From Phocaeicola abscessus CCUG 55929 (GTDB taxonomy: Bacteria; Bacteroidota; Bacteroidia; Bacteroidales; Bacteroidaceae): a stretch of DNA of 64,000 bases. The position numbers and the translations under genes were made by a program. Under the pieces are notes generated by a model. The model was not told where the DNA came from. It saw only the letters and a program-made list of their open reading frames with translations, and ran no database searches. Location of the stretch: the NCBI RefSeq assembly GCF_000312445.1, contig NZ_HE997182.1, positions 532,841 through 596,840 on the forward strand. The letters are read 5' to 3'. This document shows positions 1-7,892 of this stretch, one piece after another. Positions within the stretch are counted from its first letter, which is position 1. Every line of letters starts with the position of its first letter.

Positions 1-299
1 TTCGTCCGCGCGGCGAGTCGTATCGCAGGCAGGCCGCCTTCTTCGTCCGCGCGGCGAGTCGTATCGCAGGCAGGCCGCCTTCTTCGTCCGCGCGGCGAGT
101 CGTATCGCAGGCAGGTCGCCTTCTTCGTTCGCGCGGCGAGTCGTATCGCAGGCAGGTCGCCTTCTTCGTTCGCGCGGCGAGTCGTATCGCAGGCAGGTCG
201 CCTTCTTCGTTCGCGCGGTGAGTCGTATCGCAGGCAAGCCGCCTTCTTCGTCCGCGCGGCGAATCGCATTACAGGCAGGTCGCCTGCTTCGTTCGTGTA
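1..299. repeat. 41-bp tandem repeat array, cut by the window edge
   Basis: Seven full units begin at 1, 42, 83, 124, 165, 206 and 247, and an eighth starts at 288 before the pattern fades near 297. Each unit contains the word CGGCGAGTCGTATCGCAGGC with few changes between copies; the last units are the most diverged. The period of 41 is not a multiple of three, so the array is not a protein repeat. The array reaches base 1, so more copies may lie to the left. The rest of the stretch to 410 holds no gene I can support. Arrays with the same 41-base spacing occur elsewhere in the window. Confidence 0.95.
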
Positions 300-410
300 A
301 CCGGTATGCCCGGCTGCGGCGTGGAGAAATACGAGTAGCCCAGGCCTACCCACAGGTAAAAAGATGTATTGAGAGAAAGAAGAGTTGTTTACCAATATAA
401 TTTAAATAGC

Positions 411-2894
411 ATGAAGAAAGGACTGTTTTTATGTTGCTGTGCCATGTGCAGCCTGTTGTTGCAAGCTCAAAGGGGACGGAACATGTCTGTCGAGCAGTAT
501 GTGCCCGGAATTACTCCGGAAAGTTTCGGGTGCAAGGGCGACAGTATGGTCGACGATTCCGGGAAATGGTCGTTCCTGACGTTAGCCAATCAATCGTGGC
601 CTCAGTTGTTGGAAGAGAAGCCCTTCCGATATGCCCCTCCCCGTACGATCAACTTGCAGATACAGCCGGTTCATTCGCCGAGTTGGGTCTATGTCAATCC
701 GTCCATGGCGGTTTCCCGCCGTTATGTTCCGACAGACCTTACGAACGATGCGGAGAAAATAAAAGCGGCGCAGACACAGGACGACATGCTGTTGCAGTTC
801 GCCTTCGACGACCCGGCCTATCTGCCCGATTTCAACTTGACGAAGCTGAGTCTGAAAGACAATCGCTACCCGGTAGCGTCTGCCGACTATTATGCCAACG
901 ACGTTTACTATCACATAACCTATGCGGTCGCTGCACTCGATGAGGAGCAGCATGCGCTGTGCGTGCATATCTCGGTGAAGAACGAAAGCGCTTCGGAGAA
1001 AGTCGCTCATGTCAGGGCCAAATTGGGATATTATCCGGAGAACGAGATCTTCGACTACCATTACATTCCCTTTTATTGGGACAATACCAAGTGGAGACCC
1101 TACGACAAGATCTCTTTGCGAGGCACGGATATTTATAAGGAGGATAAGCGAATAGGGCGGGTGATTCCCGAAGACATGCAGGTGGAGTGGGAAAGGTCGA
1201 AGACTTATGCCGATAAAGATTACGAAGAGGTGCTTTATCCTCAGGTGTGGTTCGGGTCGGGCTATGTCCTGCCTCCTTACCGGTTGAAGTCTATGCAGGA
1301 TGTGATTCACGCGCATAAGTCCGTAAAGCCGAACGAAACGGCTAGTTTCTCGATAAAACTGTTGGTCGATGACGCGCAGGCCACGGAGCGGCATTTTGCC
1401 CGTTTGGCTTCTCTGTCGCCTGCCCGGCTTGAACAGGCCGCGTTGGATGCTTACGCGAAGGAACTTTCGGGCGATGTCGCTCAGCTCGATTTTAATAAGA
1501 ATCATTGGCCGGACATCTTTTCCGTAATGCAGTTGAGTATTAAGCAAATGCTGATTAAATATCCGGGAAAGTCGTCGTATCAGCCGGCTCAGGGTGGTTC
1601 GTCGGAGCGTTTCTATGTATGGGTTTTCGAGGCCGTCCACATGTTGAGGGCGATGTTGCGTACCGGGCAGTTCGACGACGTGAAACGGGGGCTCGACTTT
1701 ATCTTTTCTCTGCAGGATGCCGGTTGCCCTCCCGTCGGAAAGTTTACCACGACGGCAGGTGCCGTAGGAACTACCGGCCCCCGCTGGGCGAACACCACGG
1801 GGATGGCTTTGGTTTTGGCCTGCGAATATTATCTCTATTCCCGCGACGAAGCTTTTATCGAACAATTCCTGCCGAAGATTCTGAAAGCGGTCCGTTGGAT
1901 CGAGGGAGAAGTCAAGGCGACGAGGAAGCTGAATGCGGACGGCTCGCGTCCCTCCACGTACGGCTTGATGCCTTGGGCGGTCGGATGCGATGCGGATACG
2001 GGTTATTGCCTTTCCGATACGGACGTTTTTACTTTTTGGGGATTCGCTAAAGCGGTCGACTTCTTGGAATACATCGGTCATCCGGAGGCGGCAACGTTGC
2101 GGAATCAATTGGAAATGTATCGTCGAGATCTCTTGGCAGCCATAGACCTGTTGAAGCGCCCGGACGGTTATATCGGAAGAATCGTTCAGGAAGAGGGAGT
2201 GAAGCAGGACATCCAGCCCAAGTTTGAGATCACGGACAGCATGACGCCTATTGCGCTGGTAGGCATTATGGACCCCCGCGCGGACACTTTTCGAAAGTTC
2301 ATGGATTTTTTCGAAAATCATTATACGGACGGCGAGTTTATGGGGGGGCTCGATCGGGAAATCATGTACACCAATCAATGCGAGCATTATTGGCAGCAAG
2401 TGTATTTGAAACTGGGAGAGTGGAAGAAGGCCTTTATCCTCGTCCAAACTTGTTTGAGATACGGCATGTCGCAGGATACTTATCAGACGGCGGAGCGATT
2501 CTCGAAGAGGAATCCGGCGTTTGCTCCCTGGCAGCCCAACGGAAGCGCGAACGGAAGAATCATAGACATGATGCTAAACTCGTTCTATTACGAGAACAGT
2601 GCTGACTTTATCACCCTGTTGGGCGCGATGCCTTTCGAATGGCTGATTGAAACCGGGCACTCTTCCGTAAGGAACCTGTACACCTTGACGGGGAAAGTAA
2701 CGATGAATGTGGATCGGATAACCGATGACGCGTGTGCGGTAAAACTTGTTTCTGACGGATACTTGCCCGCGCATATCCGGATTCCTGCCCATTTGAATGC
2801 GAAGAGCGAATCCGACGGCGTGAAGCAAATGACGGCCGAGACGTTCGTACTCAGCGGAAAGATGAAAGAAGTAAGCTTTGTCGTCAGGAAGTGA
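411..2894 (+). CDS. exported six-hairpin glycosidase-like protein
   Basis: This 827-residue protein begins with a typical signal peptide (MKKGLFLCCCAMCSLLLQAQ), which fixes the start at this ATG; an earlier in-frame TTG at 369 would bury it. The N-terminal half is beta-rich, with many aromatic residues. The middle and C-terminal part looks like an alpha/alpha six-barrel, with words such as GGSSERFYVWVFEAVHMLRA and TTGPRWANTTGMALVLACEY, as in six-hairpin glycosidases. The end is a beta-type domain. I do not recognise a named GH family, so the substrate is unknown. It probably acts in the periplasm or at the surface on a glycan. It stands alone between the repeat array and the converging M16 peptidase, whose stop directly abuts this one. 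Confidence 0.8.
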   Translation: MKKGLFLCCCAMCSLLLQAQRGRNMSVEQYVPGITPESFGCKGDSMVDDSGKWSFLTLANQSWPQLLEEKPFRYAPPRTINLQIQPVHSPSWVYVNPSMAVSRRYVPTDLTNDAEKIKAAQTQDDMLLQFAFDDPAYLPDFNLTKLSLKDNRYPVASADYYANDVYYHITYAVAALDEEQHALCVHISVKNESASEKVAHVRAKLGYYPENEIFDYHYIPFYWDNTKWRPYDKISLRGTDIYKEDKRIGRVIPEDMQVEWERSKTYADKDYEEVLYPQVWFGSGYVLPPYRLKSMQDVIHAHKSVKPNETASFSIKLLVDDAQATERHFARLASLSPARLEQAALDAYAKELSGDVAQLDFNKNHWPDIFSVMQLSIKQMLIKYPGKSSYQPAQGGSSERFYVWVFEAVHMLRAMLRTGQFDDVKRGLDFIFSLQDAGCPPVGKFTTTAGAVGTTGPRWANTTGMALVLACEYYLYSRDEAFIEQFLPKILKAVRWIEGEVKATRKLNADGSRPSTYGLMPWAVGCDADTGYCLSDTDVFTFWGFAKAVDFLEYIGHPEAATLRNQLEMYRRDLLAAIDLLKRPDGYIGRIVQEEGVKQDIQPKFEITDSMTPIALVGIMDPRADTFRKFMDFFENHYTDGEFMGGLDREIMYTNQCEHYWQQVYLKLGEWKKAFILVQTCLRYGMSQDTYQTAERFSKRNPAFAPWQPNGSANGRIIDMMLNSFYYENSADFITLLGAMPFEWLIETGHSSVRNLYTLTGKVTMNVDRITDDACAVKLVSDGYLPAHIRIPAHLNAKSESDGVKQMTAETFVLSGKMKEVSFVVRK

Positions 2895-4127
2895 TCATCC
2901 TTCCGTTTCGGCGTAGATCAGCAGCGAGAAGTCGTCTTCGCAGAACTTCTCGTGGGCTACTTCTCGCAATTCTTCGGCCGTAAGCGCGTGGATTCGGGCA
3001 TATATCGCCTCGGGTTCGTCGTAACGGTTGTAATGCAGGAAGATTTTTCCCATTTCCAAGGCGTTGTTCTCGAAATGGTCGCTGGCTACGCCTAACTGAC
3101 CGATAAGCTGTTTTTTCGCCGCACTCAATTGGGCAGGGGTCAGCAGATTTTCTCGCAGCAACCTCAATTCTTTCTGCGTAAGTTCGATGCATAGCTGCAC
3201 ATCTTTCGGATCGCAGCCGAAGTAAATGCTGAAGACGCCGGTATCCGTATAAGACGAGACGTTCGATTCGACGGTATAGACCAATCCGCGGCGTTCGCGG
3301 AGGGATACGTTCAGGCGACTGTTCATCCCCGGCCCTCCCAAGATGTTGTTCAGCAGGTATAACGCGCTTTGCTTCCGGCTCCTTGCTTCATAACCGCGAC
3401 ATCCGATCATGACGTGGGCCTGACGGGTGTTTTTCTGCAGGATGAGTTGCTGAGGCTGGTAACGGGGAATGGCCGTCCGTCGATAGGTAAAGTTCGCTTT
3501 CTCCAGTTCGGCCGTCAACTTTTCCATCGTATGAACGATACGTTTGAAATCGTGATTCCCTTGCACGAAAAAGACCGTGTTTCCCGGAAGGTAAAACCGG
3601 TTCGTGAATGCCAGTGCATCGGTTGTGCGGAAGTTTCGCAATACTTCGGGTTTCCCCAGAATGTTTCGTCCCAACGGATGATTTTTGAATAGCATGCTCT
3701 CGATATCGTCATAAATCAGTTCGGCGGGATTGTCCTCATAACTTTGTATTTCGTCGATGATCACCTCCACTTCCTTGTCGATCTCCGCTTGTGGGAAAGT
3801 GCTGTGGAAGACGATATCGGAGAGCAGCTCCGCAGCTCGGGAGAAATGCGCTTTCAGGCAATCGATATAGACGATCGTTTCTTCCTTTCCCGTAAAAGCA
3901 TCCAAGTTCCCTCCTACGTTTTCCATGCGGTTCAGGATATGCCATGCGCGGCGTCTTTTCGTTCCCTTAAAGATATTGTGTTCTACGAAGTGAGCCATCC
4001 CTTGTTGTTCCGCACGCTCGTCGCGAGTTCCGGCGTTGATGGCAAAACCGCAGTAAGTGACGGGGGATGTGGTCGGAACGTGGATGATACGGAGGCCGTT
4101 CGGCAAGGTATATGTTTGAAAAGCCAT
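2895..4127 (-). CDS. M16 family zinc metallopeptidase (insulinase/processing protease type)
   Basis: This 410-residue protein carries the inverted zinc motif HFVEH at residues 46-50, with a third ligand Glu126 in VIIDEI, the spacing expected for M16 peptidases. Both halves of the M16 fold are present: the N-terminal catalytic domain and the C-terminal inactive domain with the LLNNILGGPGMNSRLNVSLRE stretch (R/Y-type signature near residues 265-285). There is no signal peptide, so it is predicted to act in the cytoplasm on small peptides or protein precursors. It is read away from the LOG gene, with a TAnnTTTG box on the minus strand just upstream. Family assignment is firm; the substrate is not. 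Confidence 0.93.
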   Translation of the reverse strand: MAFQTYTLPNGLRIIHVPTTSPVTYCGFAINAGTRDERAEQQGMAHFVEHNIFKGTKRRRAWHILNRMENVGGNLDAFTGKEETIVYIDCLKAHFSRAAELLSDIVFHSTFPQAEIDKEVEVIIDEIQSYEDNPAELIYDDIESMLFKNHPLGRNILGKPEVLRNFRTTDALAFTNRFYLPGNTVFFVQGNHDFKRIVHTMEKLTAELEKANFTYRRTAIPRYQPQQLILQKNTRQAHVMIGCRGYEARSRKQSALYLLNNILGGPGMNSRLNVSLRERRGLVYTVESNVSSYTDTGVFSIYFGCDPKDVQLCIELTQKELRLLRENLLTPAQLSAAKKQLIGQLGVASDHFENNALEMGKIFLHYNRYDEPEAIYARIHALTAEELREVAHEKFCEDDFSLLIYAETEG

Positions 4128-4153
4128 TTTTCTAATCGTTCTGATTCAACCGA

Positions 4154-4213
4154 CAAAAATACAACAAAAGTTATTGCCTTTGACGAAAAATACGGATATT
4201 TGCTCTATATTTG
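4154..4213. promoter_or_regulatory. divergent promoter pair between the M16 peptidase and LOG genes
   Basis: The minus strand reads TATTTTTG at 4161-4154 and the plus strand reads TATATTTG at 4206-4213. Both match the Bacteroidetes -7 box TAnnTTTG. The first lies 27 bases before the M16 start and the second 21 bases before the LOG start. Confidence 0.6.
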
Positions 4214-4234
4214 TAGGGTAAAGCGAAACGGAAT

Positions 4235-4768
4235 ATGGAACGTATTGGTCTGTTTTGTTCGGCTTCCGAGAATGTTGATGCGGTATTTTTTCAATATGCC
4301 AGTGCCTTCGGACAATGGATGGGCGAACACAAGAAAACATTAATTTACGGCGGCGCCAATGTCGGATTGATGGATTGTATCTCACGGACGGCTAAGCAGT
4401 ATGGCGCTCGGGTAATAGGCGTGATTCCCTCTCGTATGTTGGAATTGAAGAGAGCGAGCGCCATCCTCGACGAAATGATTCCCTGCAGAACGCTGAGCGA
4501 CAGAAAGGACACGATGCTCCAACGCTCGGAGGTGCTGGTCGCTTTTCCCGGAGGAGTGGGAACTTTGGACGAGATCTTTCACGTCATGGCTGCGGCTTCC
4601 CTGGATTATCATCATAAGAAAATGATATTTTATAATGTGAACGGCTTTTGGCAAGGTATGATCGATTTTCTGGCCGGACTGGAGGTGCAACGTTTCGCTC
4701 ATCGCCCATTAAAGAATTATTTTACCGTTGCCGACAGTCCGGACGAATTAACCGAACTTTTAATTTAA
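4235..4768 (+). CDS. LOG family protein (nucleotide 5'-monophosphate phosphoribohydrolase-like)
   Basis: At 177 residues this has the usual length of short LOG proteins and the family hallmark PGGVGTLDE at residues 105-113, with the glycine-rich IYGGANVGLM near residue 38. Proteins of this family (often misnamed lysine decarboxylase) hydrolyse cytokinin riboside 5'-phosphate to free base and ribose 5-phosphate, though the bacterial physiological substrate is uncertain. It is cytoplasmic. It is the first gene of a tight plus-strand run (LOG, SIS, ruvB, flippase, DPP7) with gaps of 6, 3, 3 and 19 bases. Confidence 0.92.
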   Translation: MERIGLFCSASENVDAVFFQYASAFGQWMGEHKKTLIYGGANVGLMDCISRTAKQYGARVIGVIPSRMLELKRASAILDEMIPCRTLSDRKDTMLQRSEVLVAFPGGVGTLDEIFHVMAAASLDYHHKKMIFYNVNGFWQGMIDFLAGLEVQRFAHRPLKNYFTVADSPDELTELLI

Positions 4769-4774
4769 AAACCG

Positions 4775-5392
4775 ATGGAACCGATTATTGCATCTATTCA
4801 CGAATTGTTGGAAAAAGAATCAAAGGCCGTATTGAACATTCCGATAGCAGACGACTATGAAAAGGCTGTCGACCTGATTGTCGAACAGGTTCATAAGAAA
4901 AAAGGAAAATTGGTGACGACGGGAATGGGAAAGGCCGGACAAATAGCCATGAACATCGCCACGACATTCTGTTCGACAGGAATCCCCGCCGTTTTCCTCC
5001 ATCCCAGCGAAGCACAGCATGGAGATCTGGGCATCTTGCAGGAAAATGACGTCATGCTGCTGATTTCCAACTCGGGAAAGACGAGAGAAATCCTCGAATT
5101 GACACAGTTGGCCCACGTATTGAATCCCCACCTGAAATATATCGTCATTACCGGCAATTTGGACAGCCCTCTGGCCAAAGAGTCGGATGTATGTCTTTAT
5201 ACCGGTCATCCCGCCGAGGTTTGCGCTTTGGGCATGACACCTACCACTTCGACGACCGTGATGACGGTCATCGGCGATATTCTTGTCGTAGAAACCATGA
5301 AACGTACGAACTTCACGATCGAAGATTACAGTAAACGTCACCATGGAGGGTATTTGGGCAAGAAAGCGAGAGCCTTGACGAATGAAAAATAA
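4775..5392 (+). CDS. SIS-domain sugar-phosphate isomerase (KdsD/GutQ-like, without CBS domains)
   Basis: This 205-residue protein is a single SIS domain: the TTGMGKAG motif near residue 46, SNSGKTREI near residue 95, and a C-terminal RHHGGYLGKKAR like the KdsD ending that normally precedes the CBS pair. KdsD enzymes interconvert ribulose 5-phosphate and arabinose 5-phosphate for Kdo in lipopolysaccharide, and are usually about 320-330 residues with two C-terminal CBS domains. Here the CBS part is absent, as in some Bacteroidetes, and no remnant follows since ruvB starts 3 bases later. The arabinose 5-phosphate isomerase role is inferred; another sugar phosphate is possible. Confidence 0.85.
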   Translation: MEPIIASIHELLEKESKAVLNIPIADDYEKAVDLIVEQVHKKKGKLVTTGMGKAGQIAMNIATTFCSTGIPAVFLHPSEAQHGDLGILQENDVMLLISNSGKTREILELTQLAHVLNPHLKYIVITGNLDSPLAKESDVCLYTGHPAEVCALGMTPTTSTTVMTVIGDILVVETMKRTNFTIEDYSKRHHGGYLGKKARALTNEK

Positions 5393-5395
5393 AGT

Positions 5396-6427
5396 ATGGA
5401 AGGAAAGTTCAACATACATGAGCAACAGCTCTCGAATAACGAGCGCGATTTTGAGAACGCCTTGCGACCTCTGAACTTTGCCGACTTCAGCGGTCAGGAC
5501 AAGGTGGTGGATAATCTGCGCATTTTCGTAAAGGCTGCACGCTTGAGGGCGGAAGCGCTCGACCACGTGTTGCTTCACGGCCCGCCCGGTTTGGGGAAAA
5601 CCACGTTGAGCCAGATCATCGCCAACGAGTTGGGGGTGGGACTGAAGGTTACCTCGGGGCCGGTACTCGATAAACCCGGCGATTTGGCAGGTGTGCTCAC
5701 CAGCCTGGAAGCCAACGACGTGCTTTTTATCGACGAGATGCATCGATTGAGTCCCGTGGTGGAGGAATATCTGTATTCCGCCATGGAGGATTATCGCATC
5801 GACATTATGATCGATAAAGGCCCTTCGGCGCGAAGCATCCAGTTGGAGCTGAGCCCTTTTACATTAGTCGGCGCCACTACGCGGAGCGGCTTATTGACCG
5901 CTCCTTTAAGAGCTCGCTTCGGCATCAATCTCCATTTGGAGTATTATGACGACGAGGTGTTGAAGAAGATTATTCTCCGCTCGGCGAAAATTTTAGCGAT
6001 CCCCTGCGAGGAGAGTGCGGCGGCCGAGATCGCCTCCCGGAGTCGTGGGACGCCGCGAGTGGCGAATGCATTGCTTCGACGCGTGCGCGACTTTGCGCAA
6101 GTGAAAGGTTCCGGCAAGATCGATATGAACATAGCGCGTTTCGCCCTGGAAGCTTTGAATATCGATCGGTACGGGCTCGATGAAATCGACAATAAGATTT
6201 TACTCACGATCATCGATAAATTCGGCGGCGGACCGGTGGGTTTGACGACCATTGCGACCGCTTTAAGCGAAGATGCGGGAACGATCGAGGAAGTGTATGA
6301 ACCCTTTCTGATCAAGGAAGGATTCTTGAAACGCACTCCGAGAGGCCGTGAAGTAACGGAGTTGGCATATACGCATTTAGGACGAAACAGGTTTTATCAG
6401 CGCGAAAGGACGTTGTTTGACGAGTAG
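5396..6427 (+). CDS. ruvB: Holliday junction branch migration ATPase RuvB
   Basis: This 343-residue protein is full length for RuvB. Walker [10 protein letters not shown] is at residues 62-70 and Walker B DEMH at 113-116; sensor region [18 protein letters not shown] and the C-terminal winged-helix domain ([22 protein letters not shown]) follow. RuvB forms the hexameric motor that drives branch migration with RuvA, feeding junctions to RuvC. No ruvA or ruvC lies next to it; it sits inside the LOG-SIS-flippase run, 3 bases after the SIS gene and 3 bases before the flippase gene, so it is probably co-transcribed with them. Confidence 0.98.
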   Translation: MEGKFNIHEQQLSNNERDFENALRPLNFADFSGQDKVVDNLRIFVKAARLRAEALDHVLLHGPPGLGKTTLSQIIANELGVGLKVTSGPVLDKPGDLAGVLTSLEANDVLFIDEMHRLSPVVEEYLYSAMEDYRIDIMIDKGPSARSIQLELSPFTLVGATTRSGLLTAPLRARFGINLHLEYYDDEVLKKIILRSAKILAIPCEESAAAEIASRSRGTPRVANALLRRVRDFAQVKGSGKIDMNIARFALEALNIDRYGLDEIDNKILLTIIDKFGGGPVGLTTIATALSEDAGTIEEVYEPFLIKEGFLKRTPRGREVTELAYTHLGRNRFYQRERTLFDE

Positions 6428-6430
6428 AAG

Positions 6431-7873
6431 ATGGCCGGGCTAAAATCGTTGGCGAAAGATACCGCTATTTACGGCTTGAGCAGTATTGTCGGCAGATTTC
6501 TGAATTATTTATTAGTCCCTATTTATGCGGCGGCGATGACTGCCGCATCGGGAGGTTACGGCATCGTCACCGAGATTTATGCATGGACGGCCTTGTGGCT
6601 GGTCCTGCTGACGTATGGCATGGAGACTACTTTCTTCCGGTTCGTAAATAAGGAGACGGAAAATCCGAAAACGGTATACTCGACCGTCCTGAAAATGGTC
6701 GGATGCACTTCGTTGCTCTTTGTCTTCGGGAGCATGGCCTTTTTGAAACCCATTTCTGCCGCAATGGGATATGCGGATCACCCTTGGTACGTCGGCATGA
6801 TGATCTTCGTCGTCGCCCAGGACGCTTTCCAGTGCATTCCGTTCGCTTACTTGAGATACCGGCGCCGGGCATTGCATTTTGCTGCCTTAAAATTATTGTT
6901 TATCGTAATGAACATTGCGTTCAACCTCGTTTACTTCGTGTTTATGAAGGGAGGCGATGTATTCTATGCTTTTCTGTTCAATTTGATTTGTACGACGATC
7001 GTCGGACTTTTATTGATTCCGCAGCTGAAATTCGAACGGGGTTTTGACCGAGAACTTGTCAAGCGGATGTTGATGTACAGCTATCCCATCCTGATTTTGG
7101 GCATTGCCGGCATATTGAATCAGGTAGCGGACAAGATCATCTTCCGGCATGTCTATGCCGATGAAGCGGGAGCGAAAACTCAACTCGCCATTTACGGGGC
7201 CTGCAGCAAGATCGCCATGATTATGGCCATGCTGACGCAGGCGTTTCGCTATGCATACGAACCGTTCGTGTTCGGAAAAAGTAGGGACGAGGACAGCAAG
7301 GAGACCTACGCCAAGGGAATGAAGTATTTTATCATCTTCACGCTGTTAGCTTTCCTGGCGGTCATGTTTTATATAGACTTGTTGAAGTACATCTTGCAGC
7401 CCGACTATTGGGAAGGGCTCAAAGTTGTTCCCGTCGTGATGATGGCCGAAATCTTTATGGGAGTTTATTTCAACCTGTCGTTTTGGTATAAGCTGATAGA
7501 CGAAACCAAGTGGGGAGCTTATTTCTCCTTTGCCGGATGTGCGGTTTTGATAGCTGTCAATGTGATCTTTGTTCCCGTTTACGGATATATGGCTTGCGCT
7601 TGGGCCGGTTTTGCCGGTTACGCGGTAGCCATGTTGCTGTCTTACGCGGTAGGGCAAAAGAAATACCCCGTCCGTTATGATTTGAAAGGTATATTCGTCT
7701 ACGTTTCGATCGCGATGATCTTGTACCTCGTTGCCGAGTATTTGCCGTTCGAGGATATGCTCTCGACGCTGGCCGTACGTACCTTGTTGTTGTTTGTTTT
7801 TATAGCCTATATCGTTAAAAAGGATTTGCCTTTGAGGGAGATCCCTTTCGTCAACCGTTTGATCAGAAAATAA
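6431..7873 (+). CDS. polysaccharide biosynthesis protein / lipid-linked oligosaccharide flippase
   Basis: A 480-residue inner-membrane protein with about 12-14 hydrophobic segments and the N-terminal signature of the RfbX/MATE-like flippases (LKSLAKDTAIYGLSSIVGRFLN). Such proteins move undecaprenyl-linked sugar units across the inner membrane for O-antigen, capsule or S-layer glycan synthesis. No glycosyltransferase genes are adjacent; it follows ruvB by 3 bases, so the operon gives no hint of the glycan. The same gene order after ruvB is familiar to me from other Bacteroidales, which suggests a housekeeping envelope role rather than an accessory cluster. Confidence 0.9.
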   Translation: MAGLKSLAKDTAIYGLSSIVGRFLNYLLVPIYAAAMTAASGGYGIVTEIYAWTALWLVLLTYGMETTFFRFVNKETENPKTVYSTVLKMVGCTSLLFVFGSMAFLKPISAAMGYADHPWYVGMMIFVVAQDAFQCIPFAYLRYRRRALHFAALKLLFIVMNIAFNLVYFVFMKGGDVFYAFLFNLICTTIVGLLLIPQLKFERGFDRELVKRMLMYSYPILILGIAGILNQVADKIIFRHVYADEAGAKTQLAIYGACSKIAMIMAMLTQAFRYAYEPFVFGKSRDEDSKETYAKGMKYFIIFTLLAFLAVMFYIDLLKYILQPDYWEGLKVVPVVMMAEIFMGVYFNLSFWYKLIDETKWGAYFSFAGCAVLIAVNVIFVPVYGYMACAWAGFAGYAVAMLLSYAVGQKKYPVRYDLKGIFVYVSIAMILYLVAEYLPFEDMLSTLAVRTLLLFVFIAYIVKKDLPLREIPFVNRLIRK

Positions 7874-7892
7874 TTAAATCGATATAATAAAA

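Noticed and set aside
1..299. CRISPR array at the left edge
   Set aside because: The units are contiguous tandem repeats with no unique spacers, no cas gene is near, and the repeat is too GC-rich and variable for a CRISPR repeat-spacer pattern.
582..2447. 621-codon minus-strand open frame inside the 411-2894 gene
   Set aside because: Its translation is rich in Arg, His and Leu with no recognisable family or signal, and the plus-strand gene has a signal peptide and glycosidase-like motifs. It is a codon-bias shadow.
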